The notes under the pieces are model-generated. The model was not told the DNA's origin and did no database searches. It was given only the letters and a program-made list of their open reading frames with translations. Position numbers and translations under genes: made by a program. Of a stretch of 64,000 nucleotides of DNA, positions 26,237-34,591 are shown in pieces. The first letter of the stretch is position 1, and every line of letters begins with the position of its first letter. Origin of the DNA: Gordonia sp. UBA5067 (lineage in GTDB: Bacteria; Actinomycetota; Actinomycetes; Mycobacteriales; Mycobacteriaceae); assembly GCF_002414845.1 (NCBI RefSeq), contig NZ_DIAX01000045.1:51848-115847 (forward strand), written 5' to 3'.

Positions 26237-27730
26237 TCAGTTCCCCGACGAGTAGCCCATCGGCATCAGAATCGACTTGTGCTCGAGGTAGGACTCGAGG
26301 CCCTCGCGCCCGTTCTCACGGCCGATGCCGGAGTTCTTGTACCCGCCGAACGGTGATGCCGGATCGATCGCGTACCAGTTGATCCCGTAGGTGCCGGTCC
26401 GGACCTGTTTGGCGATCTCGACGCCGCGCGCGATGTCGGAGGTCCAGACCGAGCCGGCGAGGCCGTAGTCGGAGTCGTTGGCGATCGCGATGGCCTCGTC
26501 AACGGTGTCATAGGCGATTACCGAGATGACCGGACCGAAGATCTCCTCGCGGGCGATGGTCATGTCGTTGGTGACGCCGGTGAAGATCGTCGGCGCGACG
26601 AAGTGGCCCGAGTCCAGGCCGTCGGGGCGGCCGCCGTCGAGTACGGCCGTGGCACCCTCGGCTTTACCCGTCGCAATGTAGTCTTCGACCTTGCTTCGCT
26701 GCTTGTCGGTGATAATCGGGCCGAGTTTGGCATCGGGATCGCCGGGCACGCCGGGGGTAAACGTCTTGGCGGTCTCGACCATGGCGGCCACAATCTCGTC
26801 GTGGCGCGAACGCGGCACCAGCACACGGGTCTGTGCGACGCAGGCCTGGCCGTTGTTGAGTAGCCCGGAGAAGACAAGCATGTGGATATTCGACGGCAAG
26901 TCGACGTCGTCGAGGACGATGGCGGCGGACTTGCCGCCCATCTCCAATGAGCACCGTTTGAGGAGGTCGCCGCACCGTGCGGCGATGATACGGCCCGCCG
27001 CGGTGGAGCCGGTAAAGGTGATCTTGTCGACGTCGGGGTGTTCGACGAGCGCTTGGCCGGCCTCGAGTCCGCCGGTCACCACTGAGAGCACCCCCGCGGG
27101 GACGCCGGCCTCGGTGAAGATCTCGGCGAGCAGATTGGCGTCCAGCGGTGTTTCCGGGGCCGGCTTCAGCACGATGGAACAGCCGGCCGCCAGGGCCGGT
27201 CCGAGCTTGTTGCAGATGAGGAACAGCGGCACGTTCCAGGCGATGATGGCGCCGACGACCCCGATCGGCTCGCGCACGACGAGCGTCTCGCCGAACAGGC
27301 CGGTCCGCTTCTCCTCCCATGGATAGGCCTCGGCGGCGTCGGCATAACCGCTGAGCACGCCGGTGCCGGGCAGTTGCTGCAGCGTTGCCACATCGGTGGG
27401 CGACGCGCCCATTTCGGCCGAAATCAACCCTGTGATATCCGCTGACCGCTCGTTGATGAGTTCCGCCGCGCGGCGCAGCACGGCGGCACGTTGCGCGGGA
27501 GTCTTGGCACGCCAGACGCCCGATTCGAAAGCCCGGCGGCCCTTCGCGACGGCGGTGTCGACATCGGTGGCGTCACCGTTGGGGACCGAGCCGACCTGCT
27601 CGCCGGTCGCGGGGGAGAAGACGTCGATCCGAGTGGTGCTGTGGGGTGCCACCCATCGCCCGCCGAGGTAGAGGTCGGGCTGATCGCCGCCGCCGACGAG
27701 GGTGGCGGCAGCGGTGGCGGTGTCGGTCAT
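26237..27730 (-). CDS. Aldehyde dehydrogenase, KstR-regulated
   Basis: A 497-residue NAD(P)-dependent aldehyde dehydrogenase. Seen: the cofactor-binding IIAWNVPLFLICNKLGPALAAG and FTGSTAAGR, general-base glutamate in LEMGGKSA, catalytic cysteine in LNNGQACVAQTRV, EEIFGPV, and the C-terminal PFGGYKNSGIGRENG. A KstR operator lies 42-55 bases upstream, so it is probably part of sterol metabolism. Plausible substrates are C26/C27 steroid aldehydes left by partial CYP125 oxidation or a side-chain fragment. The operator is seen; the substrate is inference. The ATG at 27730 has GGGAG upstream. Confidence 0.85.
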   Translation of the reverse strand: MTDTATAAATLVGGGDQPDLYLGGRWVAPHSTTRIDVFSPATGEQVGSVPNGDATDVDTAVAKGRRAFESGVWRAKTPAQRAAVLRRAAELINERSADITGLISAEMGASPTDVATLQQLPGTGVLSGYADAAEAYPWEEKRTGLFGETLVVREPIGVVGAIIAWNVPLFLICNKLGPALAAGCSIVLKPAPETPLDANLLAEIFTEAGVPAGVLSVVTGGLEAGQALVEHPDVDKITFTGSTAAGRIIAARCGDLLKRCSLEMGGKSAAIVLDDVDLPSNIHMLVFSGLLNNGQACVAQTRVLVPRSRHDEIVAAMVETAKTFTPGVPGDPDAKLGPIITDKQRSKVEDYIATGKAEGATAVLDGGRPDGLDSGHFVAPTIFTGVTNDMTIAREEIFGPVISVIAYDTVDEAIAIANDSDYGLAGSVWTSDIARGVEIAKQVRTGTYGINWYAIDPASPFGGYKNSGIGRENGREGLESYLEHKSILMPMGYSSGN

Positions 27731-27767
27731 GGTGCTCCCAGGGTCGGGGTGATGAGATTCACCCTCG

Positions 27768-27785
27768 ATACTAGAACACGTTCTA
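27768..27785 (-). promoter_or_regulatory. KstR operator and -10 box upstream of aldehyde dehydrogenase
   Basis: TAGAACACGTTCTA (27772-27785) is identical to the site at 4928. On the minus strand its last TA begins TAGTAT (27773-27768), a -10 hexamer directed towards the aldehyde dehydrogenase. mhuD on the far side ends at 27835 and also reads leftwards, so the site serves the dehydrogenase only. Confidence 0.87.
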
Positions 27786-27834
27786 GTTCGCGGCCAGGGT
27801 TGTCCGATTCTCGACCGGCACCCGCTGGGTCCGC

Positions 27835-28152
27835 CTAGTCGCCCGTTGCCGGCTGCGCGTCGATGACGACCTCGAACTCAAAGAGGTTCGCTCCCGACGC
27901 CACAGGCTTCTCCTTGCGCTCGCCGGCATGCGCGGCACGAGCATCACCATTGGCCCAATTCTGGTAATCCTCCTCGGACGCCCACTGGGTGTAGACGAAG
28001 TAGCGGTCCTCGCCGCTGACGGGGCGCAACAGCTGGAAGCCGAGAAATCCCGGCGAGCCGTCGACGGTGTGCGCCCGGTTGGCGAAGCGCTTCTCCAACT
28101 CGGGTCCGGCGCCTTCGGGGATGCTGATCGCATTGATCTTCACTACTGCCAT
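27835..28152 (-). CDS. mhuD: MhuD-type haem-degrading monooxygenase
   Basis: A 105-residue ferredoxin-like-fold (ABM) protein matching M. tuberculosis MhuD (Rv3592), which opens haem to mycobilin and releases iron without carbon monoxide. The residues known to matter are all present at identical positions: N7, R26, W66 and the haem ligand H75. The sequence VVKINAISIPEGAGPELEKR at the start is near-identical in the family. The ATG lies seven bases after a TAGGGT box (leaderless). The divergent hydrolase neighbour equals Rv3591c, so the pair is conserved. No obvious IdeR box was noticed. Confidence 0.92.
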   Translation of the reverse strand: MAVVKINAISIPEGAGPELEKRFANRAHTVDGSPGFLGFQLLRPVSGEDRYFVYTQWASEEDYQNWANGDARAAHAGERKEKPVASGANLFEFEVVIDAQPATGD

Positions 28153-28159
28153 GGGCCCA

Positions 28160-28165
28160 ACCCTA
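28160..28165 (-). promoter_or_regulatory. Leaderless -10 box for mhuD
   Basis: TAGGGT on the minus strand, seven bases before the mhuD ATG. The divergent hydrolase gene uses the same hexamer, making the 90-base gap roughly symmetric. Confidence 0.55.
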
Positions 28166-28230
28166 TCGGCACGAAGTGATCGGTCGGGCGGGCGGTGCGG
28201 ACCGAGACCAAGCTCCCGGGCGAGCCGGGA

Positions 28231-28236
28231 TAGGGT
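28231..28236 (+). promoter_or_regulatory. Leaderless -10 box for the hydrolase
   Basis: TAGGGT exactly six bases before the GTG at 28243; mirrors the mhuD box at 28160-28165. Confidence 0.55.
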
Positions 28237-28242
28237 CGGGCC

Positions 28243-29016
28243 GTGAGCGATATCGACGCGCTGACCGATCACGGCGGTGACGGCCTGCCGATTCTGCTGC
28301 TGCACGGACTCATGGGTCGCGGCCGCACCTGGTCGCGCCAGGTCGGCTGGCTGCGCCGCTATGGCCGGGTGTTCACCGTCGACGCCGCTTGGCACACGGG
28401 GCCGATCCGGCATCCCGAGCTGATCGGCCCCGACTCCGTCGCCACCGAGCGCTTCGTCGCCGATGTCGTCGCCGTCCTCGAGCGGATCGACGACGGCCCC
28501 GCGATCCTGATCGGGCATTCGATGGGGGGACTGCACGGCTGGTGTACGGCTGCCGCGCGCCCCAACCTGGTTCGGGCGGTGGTCGTCGAGGATATGGCCG
28601 CGGACTTCCGCGGCCAGACGACGCGCAGCTGGACGCCGTGGTTCGACAGCTGGCCTGAGCGGTTAACCTCGCTCGGCCACGCCCAACAGCTGTTCGGGGT
28701 GGTGGCCGGCCGGTACTTCTACGAGGCCTTTGATGACGGACGGCTGCACGGCGACTGGCGCGTCTTCGCCGATATCGCCGAGCAGTGGGGCCGACGCGAC
28801 TATTGGGCCCAGTGGGAGGCGGTTCAGGTTCCGACCCTCCTCCTCGAAGCCGGCTTCACCGTTACCCCGCCCGGGCAGATGGCGCAGATGGCGCGGCGCA
28901 ACGAGAATGCCGAGCACGTCGTCGTCGGTGGCGCCGGGCATTTGATTCATGACGATGCTCCCGACTTCTTCCGGGGTGCCGTCGAGGCGTTCCTGAGCGG
29001 TATCGCCGCCGGCTAG
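28243..29016 (+). CDS. Alpha/beta hydrolase (Rv3591c-like)
   Basis: A 257-residue alpha/beta hydrolase. Seen: the oxyanion-hole motif LLHGLMGRG, the nucleophile elbow GHSMGG (Ser near residue 94), an acid within PTLLLEAGFT and the catalytic histidine in GGAGHLIHDD. The lid region is Trp/Phe-rich (WTPWFDSWPERL). It is the counterpart of Rv3591c beside mhuD. Substrate unknown. The stop codon overlaps the mutY stop head to head (shared CTAG), so no terminator separates them. Confidence 0.85.
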   Translation: MSDIDALTDHGGDGLPILLLHGLMGRGRTWSRQVGWLRRYGRVFTVDAAWHTGPIRHPELIGPDSVATERFVADVVAVLERIDDGPAILIGHSMGGLHGWCTAAARPNLVRAVVVEDMAADFRGQTTRSWTPWFDSWPERLTSLGHAQQLFGVVAGRYFYEAFDDGRLHGDWRVFADIAEQWGRRDYWAQWEAVQVPTLLLEAGFTVTPPGQMAQMARRNENAEHVVVGGAGHLIHDDAPDFFRGAVEAFLSGIAAG

Positions 29017-29903
29017 CCGCCGAGGCGGTACCGGTCGTCGTCGGTGATCGCGACCAGCCCGTCGACGAGCAGCGAGTCCAGCGCTCGCAGGCGTTGCCCC
29101 GGGTCGTGCGGCCATGCTTGGTCGAGGCGGACGCGGTCGACCGGCCCGTGGTGATCGCGCAGCACGCCGAGCAGCCGTCCGCGCGCTTGGCGGTCGGTGC
29201 CCTCGTAGCGCTGTGATCGCCTGGGCGGGCCCGCCGGCGCCGGGCGGCCCGCAGCCACCCACGCGCAGGATTGGACGATGGGGCACCGCTGGCAGCCCGG
29301 GTTGCGCGCGGTGCAGACCAGTGCGCCGAGTTCCATCACCGCAGCGGAGAAGCGCGGCGCAGTGGGCGCCAGGTCACCGTCGGCGGTGCGTGGCGCAACC
29401 GCCAGGGCGTCATCGAGGTCGGATCGGCGTGCGTTGGCTGCGTCGGCGACGCCGTGGCACGCGCGCGCGATCACTCGGCGCACGTTGGTGTCGACGACCG
29501 GAACGGCGCGTCCGTAGGCGAAGCAGGCGACTGCGCGGGCGGTGTACTCGCCCACGCCGGGCAGTGCCAACAATTCGTCTACGTCACTGGGCACGACATT
29601 ATCGTGGTGTGCCGCAATGGTTTTCGAGCATTCATGCAGGCGTTGCGCCCGCCGCGGGTAACCCAATCGGCCCCAGGCCCGCAGGATATCGGCGCCCGGC
29701 GCCGCGGCCATCTCTGCGGGTGTCGGCCAGCGCTCCACCCAGTCGCGCCACGGTGCCAGCACCCGGGCGACGGGCGTCTGCTGGAGCATGAACTCGCTGA
29801 TCAGGACATGCCAGGCAGTGGCGTCGGCGCGACGCCAGGGCAGGTCACGCTCGTGGGTGTCGAACCAGGCCAGCACACGGTCTGGTGGCATACTCAGATC
29901 CAT
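29013..29903 (-). CDS. mutY: MutY adenine DNA glycosylase
   Basis: A 296-residue HhH-GPD DNA glycosylase that removes adenine mispaired with 8-oxoguanine, corresponding to Rv3589. Seen: the catalytic glutamate in SEFMLQQTPVARV, the helix-hairpin-helix LPGVGEYTARAV, the catalytic aspartate in VPVVDTNVRR, and the [4Fe-4S] ligands spaced C-x6-C-x2-C-x5-C (CTARNPGCQRCPIVQSC). It lacks a long NUDIX-like 8-oxoG domain, as in mycobacteria. The ATG at 29903 shares two bases with the canB ATG on the other strand; an ATG at 29891 would avoid the clash and is equally possible. Confidence 0.92.
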   Translation of the reverse strand: MDLSMPPDRVLAWFDTHERDLPWRRADATAWHVLISEFMLQQTPVARVLAPWRDWVERWPTPAEMAAAPGADILRAWGRLGYPRRAQRLHECSKTIAAHHDNVVPSDVDELLALPGVGEYTARAVACFAYGRAVPVVDTNVRRVIARACHGVADAANARRSDLDDALAVAPRTADGDLAPTAPRFSAAVMELGALVCTARNPGCQRCPIVQSCAWVAAGRPAPAGPPRRSQRYEGTDRQARGRLLGVLRDHHGPVDRVRLDQAWPHDPGQRLRALDSLLVDGLVAITDDDRYRLGG

Positions 29904-30555
29904 GTCCGGAACCTCAACACGAATCACGCCCGCCCAAGCCTGGAACAACCTGAAGGCCGGGAACGAACGCTTCGTCGCAGGGGAACCGGATCATCCCAAT
30001 CAGGGTATCGTCCACCGCGCAGTCCTCGCCGACGGGCAGTCGCCCAACGTCGTGTTGTTCGGCTGCTCGGACTCGCGCGTCGCCGCGGAGATGATTTTCG
30101 ACCAGGGTCTCGGCGATATGTTCGTCGTGCGCACCGCCGGTCACATCATCGACTCGTCGGTCCTCGGATCTCTCGAGTTCGCCACCGAACTGCTCACTGT
30201 GCCACTGATTGCCATTCTGGGCCACGACTCCTGCGGCGCCGTGGGATCGACGGTCGCCTCGCTCAACGACCTGACCATCCCGGGCGGCTACATCCGCGAC
30301 ATCGTCGAGCGCGTCGGCCCGAGCATCTTGTCGGCCCGGGCAAAGGGCAAGACTCGGCTCGACGAGTTCGAGGCCGAGCACGTCGTCGAAACCGGACGTC
30401 TGCTCATGCAGCGCAGTCTTCTGATCAAGCAGCGGGTCGATCGCGGCGACGTCGCGATCGTCGGTCTGACCTACCATCTGGCCGACGGACGGGTGTCGTT
30501 GCGCAGCGTGCTGGGCGACGTGGCCGACGAACCGGGTGAGCCCGTCGAGGTGTGA
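29902..30555 (+). CDS. canB: Beta-class carbonic anhydrase
   Basis: A 217-residue beta-carbonic anhydrase (Rv3588c/CanB counterpart) that interconverts CO2 and bicarbonate in the cytosol. The zinc-site residues are visible: C55, D57 and R59 in CSDSR, then H108 and C111 in GHDSCGA. The N-terminal helices contain WNNLKAGNERFVAG, typical of the class. The ATG at 29902 matches the family length; a longer open frame upstream lies over mutY. Divergent from mutY with overlapping start codons. Confidence 0.92.
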   Translation: MSGTSTRITPAQAWNNLKAGNERFVAGEPDHPNQGIVHRAVLADGQSPNVVLFGCSDSRVAAEMIFDQGLGDMFVVRTAGHIIDSSVLGSLEFATELLTVPLIAILGHDSCGAVGSTVASLNDLTIPGGYIRDIVERVGPSILSARAKGKTRLDEFEAEHVVETGRLLMQRSLLIKQRVDRGDVAIVGLTYHLADGRVSLRSVLGDVADEPGEPVEV

Positions 30556-30638
30556 CCGGTCACAGTTGGGCTCCACGGTGATCAGCGGAGGATCGCGACA
30601 CGCCGAATAGCCTCATCGGCCTCATCAGTGCTGGCAGC

Positions 30639-30644
30639 TAGCGT
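30639..30644 (+). promoter_or_regulatory. Leaderless -10 box for the Rv3587c-like gene
   Basis: TAGCGT exactly six bases before the GTG at 30651. Confidence 0.55.
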
Positions 30645-30650
30645 AAAGGG

Positions 30651-31424
30651 GTGATTGAACCCCAAGGCCCACTGCCGCCCGAGATTTACTGGCGCCGGCG
30701 AATCGTCGCCGGGGTCGGTGGGGTCGCGTTTGTTGGCCTGGTTCTCATGCTCATTGTTTCCGCACTGCCGTCGAAGACGGACGGCCAGCAGGTCGCCGCG
30801 ACGAGTTCGGCCGCAGCGCCGGCGCCCGCGAAGAAGCCCCAGCCCGACGCACCGTCGGGGAACCAGGGCAACCAGGCGCAGGACCAGCAGAACCAGGGTG
30901 GCCCCGCACCTCAGGGCGACCAGGGTCAGCAGGCCGCCCCGCAGAACCAGGCGGTCCCGCAGAATCAGGGCGCACCGACCGATGCGGCTGCCCCGGTCGC
31001 CGTTCCGGCGCAGAATCTCTGCACCGATCAGAGCCTCTCGGTGGTGCTATACACCGACAAGTCGACCTACAAGGTGGGTGATCAGCCGGTTTTCACCCTT
31101 GCGGTGACCAATGGCGGGCTGAGCGAGTGCACCCGCGATATTGGCAAGTCGGCGCAGAACGTCGTCGTGCGTTCCCTCGATGGCACCCGTACGCTGTGGA
31201 CGGCGCGTGACTGTTCGCCCCTGCGAACGGTGCGCAACGTTGTTTTCGCGCCCGGTCAGCAAGAGCGTGACACGATCAACTGGTCGGGCACTACCAGCAC
31301 CCCCGGCTGCAAGACTCCCCGCGAGCCGATTCCGCCGGGCGCCTACCGCGCCATCGGCAAGATCGGAGAGCGCGAGTCGGCGCCGATCACCTTCAACGTC
31401 GTCGCACCCGCACAGCAGCCGTAG
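30651..31424 (+). CDS. Membrane-anchored protein with Q/N-rich linker (Rv3587c-like)
   Basis: A 257-residue conserved protein corresponding to Rv3587c. Short cytoplasmic N-terminus (EIYWRRR), one transmembrane helix (about residues 19-40, GVGGVAFVGLVLMLIVSALP), then a 70-residue linker very rich in Gln, Asn, Pro and Ala (about residues 60-115). An extracytoplasmic beta-rich domain of about 140 residues follows, with three cysteines (CTDQS, CTRDIG, RDCSPL) plus PGCKTP, ending in SAPITFNVV. The fold suggests an Ig-like or DUF-type surface domain. No enzymatic function recognised. Converges on disA with a four-base gap. Confidence 0.8.
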   Translation: MIEPQGPLPPEIYWRRRIVAGVGGVAFVGLVLMLIVSALPSKTDGQQVAATSSAAAPAPAKKPQPDAPSGNQGNQAQDQQNQGGPAPQGDQGQQAAPQNQAVPQNQGAPTDAAAPVAVPAQNLCTDQSLSVVLYTDKSTYKVGDQPVFTLAVTNGGLSECTRDIGKSAQNVVVRSLDGTRTLWTARDCSPLRTVRNVVFAPGQQERDTINWSGTTSTPGCKTPREPIPPGAYRAIGKIGERESAPITFNVVAPAQQP

Positions 31425-31428
31425 CGGC

Positions 31429-32505
31429 TCAGAAACGGTCGAGGCTCGTCTCGGCCAGCCGGGAAAGACCCTCGCGGATGTGCCGTGCCCAGATGCTGCC
31501 GATACCCTCGACGCCTTGTAAGTCGGCGGCGCTGGACGCCAACAATGCCTGCAATGAGCCGAAACTCGCGACCAGCCGGTCGATGTGCGCGAACTGCAGC
31601 CGGGAGATTCGGGCCAGCAGTCGGTAGCCGCGCGGAGTCATCGCCGCGTCGAGTGCCTCGACGGAGCCCGGGTAGCCGAGGCAGCGACCGATCAGGGACA
31701 CGTCGAGGAGGTCGGCGTCGGAGAGCTTTCCGATCAATGTCAGGGCGCGCTGCAGCTCTTCTGCCGTGGGCGGCTCTGGCGATGCGAAATAGTCGCGGAC
31801 GAGTAGTTCGCGGATCGCATCATTGTCGCGGAGGAGTTCTTCGCGCTGGAGGCGCACCTGACGGCCGTTGGTGCCCAGTTCCAGAATGTATAGATCGATC
31901 TCGTCGGCCACCCGCCGGACCATTTCCATGCGCTGGGCCGCGCTGGCCACTTCGCGCAAGGTCACATCGTCTTCGATTTCCGAGCGCGACAGCTGGCCGA
32001 GTACCTCATCGAGTCGGGACCGGTAGCGTTCAAGCGTGGCAAGCGCGACGTTGGCGCGCGACAGGATGGCGTCGGGGTTCTCCACGACGTGACGGGCACC
32101 GTCGACATAGGCGCTGACGATCGACATCGATGCGCTCACCGAGATGACCGGGTGGCCGGTCTGGATCGCGGTGCGCTCGGCGGCGCGGTGCCGGGTACCG
32201 GACTCGACGGTCGGGATCGTCGGGTCCGGCATGAGCTGGACGTTGGCTCGCAGGATTCGCGAACCGTCGGTCGAGAGCACCACGGCGCCATCCATCTTCG
32301 ACAGCTCGCGCAGCCGGGTGGGGGCGAACTCGACGTCGAGGTGGAACCCGCCGTCACAGAGCCGTTCCACGTCGGCGTCGTGGCCGAGGACGATGAGTGC
32401 GCCGGTTCCGCCCCGCAGGATTCGCTCGAGGCCGTCACGCAACCCGGTGCCCGGGGCGACGCGCGCGAGAGTGTCACGGGTCAGGTCCGACATGGGGGTG
32501 GTCAT
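31429..32505 (-). CDS. disA: DisA diadenylate cyclase
   Basis: A 358-residue DNA-integrity scanning protein (Rv3586 counterpart, same length) that makes cyclic di-AMP from two ATP. The DAC domain shows its two signatures: DGA (residues 72-74, MDGAVV) and RHR (105-107, GTRHRAA). A helical spine follows, and a C-terminal helix-hairpin-helix DNA-binding domain ([19 protein letters not shown]). I chose the ATG at 32505; GGAG lies upstream on the minus strand, and the frame stays open before it. It is divergent from a thioesterase gene and near radA, as in mycobacteria. Confidence 0.93.
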   Translation of the reverse strand: MTTPMSDLTRDTLARVAPGTGLRDGLERILRGGTGALIVLGHDADVERLCDGGFHLDVEFAPTRLRELSKMDGAVVLSTDGSRILRANVQLMPDPTIPTVESGTRHRAAERTAIQTGHPVISVSASMSIVSAYVDGARHVVENPDAILSRANVALATLERYRSRLDEVLGQLSRSEIEDDVTLREVASAAQRMEMVRRVADEIDLYILELGTNGRQVRLQREELLRDNDAIRELLVRDYFASPEPPTAEELQRALTLIGKLSDADLLDVSLIGRCLGYPGSVEALDAAMTPRGYRLLARISRLQFAHIDRLVASFGSLQALLASSAADLQGVEGIGSIWARHIREGLSRLAETSLDRF

Positions 32506-32538
32506 GGGTACTCCGGCGGCTGATGGAAGTGGCGGAAC

Positions 32539-32544
32539 TAGACT
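32539..32544 (+). promoter_or_regulatory. Leaderless -10 box for the thioesterase gene
   Basis: TAGACT eight bases before the GTG at 32553. Confidence 0.5.
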
Positions 32545-32552
32545 ATCGGGCT

Positions 32553-33122
32553 GTGAGAGGTAGTTTCGCAGTACCCGATGACTTGGAGCCGCTGGACCGG
32601 CACCCGAAGGCGACGCCGCCGGGTGAAGCGATGCGCTATCACCACGCGCTCTGCTATGGCTGCGGTGATGACGCGGTAAACGGATTGCACGTGGTGGTGA
32701 CAGCCGGTGACGGGGTGACCGCGACGGCGACGATGAGGGTCGCACCCTGGATGGAGGGCGGGCCCGGACTCATTCACGGGGGCATCCTCTCCGCGGCCTT
32801 TGACGAGGTGATGGGGACGACTGCACTGCTGATCGGGGTTCCGGTGGTAACCGGGCACCTGGAGATCGACTACGCCAGACCGATCCCCATCGACTCGTCC
32901 CTGCGGTTCACCGCCGACGTTCTCGGCCGGCAGCGCCGCAAGGTCTACCTGAGCGCCGCCGCGCACATCGTCGGCGACGCGGGGGAGTTACCGGTGGGGC
33001 CGGTCGCCACCAGTCGGGCACTGTTCATCGGTATCGACCCGCGCGAGCACTTCGCCGAACATCTGGCCAACGCCCAGCGGCCCGACGAACATCAGCGGTG
33101 GACGAAATACTCGAGCCCGTAG
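32553..33122 (+). CDS. PaaI/hotdog-fold thioesterase
   Basis: A 189-residue hotdog-fold protein of the PaaI/acyl-CoA thioesterase type. Seen: the N-terminal knot [18 protein letters not shown], a family feature, then the active-site helix [21 protein letters not shown], with the usual HGG and Asp/Glu, and a second strand pair [16 protein letters not shown]. It may hydrolyse an acyl-CoA or aryl-CoA ester. I chose the GTG at 32553 because of a TAGACT -10 eight bases upstream; an ATG at 32523 would add ten residues. It sits between disA and radA. Confidence 0.8.
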   Translation: MRGSFAVPDDLEPLDRHPKATPPGEAMRYHHALCYGCGDDAVNGLHVVVTAGDGVTATATMRVAPWMEGGPGLIHGGILSAAFDEVMGTTALLIGVPVVTGHLEIDYARPIPIDSSLRFTADVLGRQRRKVYLSAAAHIVGDAGELPVGPVATSRALFIGIDPREHFAEHLANAQRPDEHQRWTKYSSP

Positions 33123-33146
33123 CCGCCGCGACGACCACCGGCGGAT

Positions 33147-34541
33147 TCAGAAGCCGAACGCGGGCTTTCCGTCCGGCATGCACGCGTCGACAGCGGCCGC
33201 GAGGTTGTCGACACGGGTGATGCGGATTCCGCTGGGCAACTCTTCCCGGTCGGCGCCGGCGGCGGGGATGACGGCGTGACGGAATCCGAGTCGTTTCGCC
33301 TCGGCGAGGCGCCGGGTGAGCGCGCTGACCGGGCGCACCTCGCCGGCCAGGCCGACTTCGCCGATCGCGACCGTGGTGAACGGAATGGTCCGGTCGTTGA
33401 CAACCGACGCCACCGCCATGGCGATCGCCAGGTCGGCGGCCGGTTCGGTGACTCTCATGCCGCCCACCGTCGAGGCATACAACTCGGCCTTGCCAATCTT
33501 CTTCATGCCGAGGCGCGCCTGCAGGACGGCCAGCACCATCGCTACCCGGGCGCCGTCCAACCCGGAAACGGCCCGGCGCGGATTGGTCATCTCCGTATCA
33601 TTTGCGAGGGCTTGGACTTCGCCGACCAGAGCGCGTTTACCGTCCATCGTGACCAGCACGGCAGACCCGGTGACATCGCCCTGGCGTTGATGCCAGAAGA
33701 TTCCCGACGGGTCGGTGACCTGGTGGATACCGTTGTCGCGCTGCTCGAAGCACCCCACCTCGTCGGCGGCGCCGAAGCGATTCTTGATGCCCCGGATCAT
33801 GCGCAGCGGTGAGTGCCGGTCACCCTCGAAGCTCAGCACCACGTCGACCAGGTGCTCCAGGGAACGAGGCCCGGCGACAGCGCCGTCCTTGGTGACATGA
33901 CCGACGAGGACGACCGCCACCCCACTGTTCTTTGCCAGCGATACCAGCGCCGTCGTGACTGCGCGGATTTGGGTGACGCCCCCGTGGACACCATCAGCGT
34001 CGGTCGCAACCATCGTTTGGACCGAGTCCACGATCAGGAGTGTGGGATCGACCGCCGTGACGTGGCCCAGGACTGTTGCGAGATCGGACTCGGCGGCGAG
34101 GAAGACGTTCTCGTCGACGGCATCGGTGCGTTCGGCGCGCAGCCGCACCTGTCCGGCCGACTCCTCTCCGGTGATGTAGAGGACGCGCCGCCCGGCCCGG
34201 GCCCAGTGTTTGGCGGCCTCGAGCAGCAGAGTGGACTTACCGACGCCGGGCTCGCCGGCCAACAGGATCACCGATCCCGGGACCACCCCGCGACCCAATA
34301 CGCGGTCGAATTCACCGATCCCGATGGGAATGACTTGTGCAGCTTCGGACCCGACTTCGGTGAGGCGCCTGGCCGGAGTCGGCGGCGCGACCCCCACGAC
34401 TCCTCGGCCCTTCGACGAGCCCGGGCCCGCGGCCTCATCGACGGTGCCCCACTCCCCGCATTCGGGGCAGCGTCCAACCCATTTGGCCGGCTGGTGCCCA
34501 CATGCGCCGCACCGGAATATCGCTCGGGTCCTCACTGCCAC
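33147..34541 (-). CDS. radA: RadA/Sms DNA repair ATPase
   Basis: A 464-residue RecA-like branch-migration ATPase (Rv3585 counterpart). Seen: an N-terminal C4 zinc finger (CGACG and CPECG), Walker A GEPGVGKST, Walker B LLIVDSVQTM, the RadA-specific KNRFG motif, and a Lon-like C-terminal domain with YASTVGGMRVTEPAADLA. It helps process recombination intermediates. I chose the GTG at 34541, lying exactly six bases after TAGGCT on the minus strand; a GTG two codons earlier overlaps that box. Confidence 0.93.
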   Translation of the reverse strand: MAVRTRAIFRCGACGHQPAKWVGRCPECGEWGTVDEAAGPGSSKGRGVVGVAPPTPARRLTEVGSEAAQVIPIGIGEFDRVLGRGVVPGSVILLAGEPGVGKSTLLLEAAKHWARAGRRVLYITGEESAGQVRLRAERTDAVDENVFLAAESDLATVLGHVTAVDPTLLIVDSVQTMVATDADGVHGGVTQIRAVTTALVSLAKNSGVAVVLVGHVTKDGAVAGPRSLEHLVDVVLSFEGDRHSPLRMIRGIKNRFGAADEVGCFEQRDNGIHQVTDPSGIFWHQRQGDVTGSAVLVTMDGKRALVGEVQALANDTEMTNPRRAVSGLDGARVAMVLAVLQARLGMKKIGKAELYASTVGGMRVTEPAADLAIAMAVASVVNDRTIPFTTVAIGEVGLAGEVRPVSALTRRLAEAKRLGFRHAVIPAAGADREELPSGIRITRVDNLAAAVDACMPDGKPAFGF

Positions 34542-34547
34542 GAGCAC

Positions 34548-34553
34548 AGCCTA
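34548..34553 (-). promoter_or_regulatory. Leaderless -10 box for radA
   Basis: TAGGCT on the minus strand, six bases before the preferred radA GTG at 34541. Confidence 0.5.
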
Positions 34554-34591
34554 CCGATGCGCTCCGACATCGATAATGGTCCGGAACGGAC

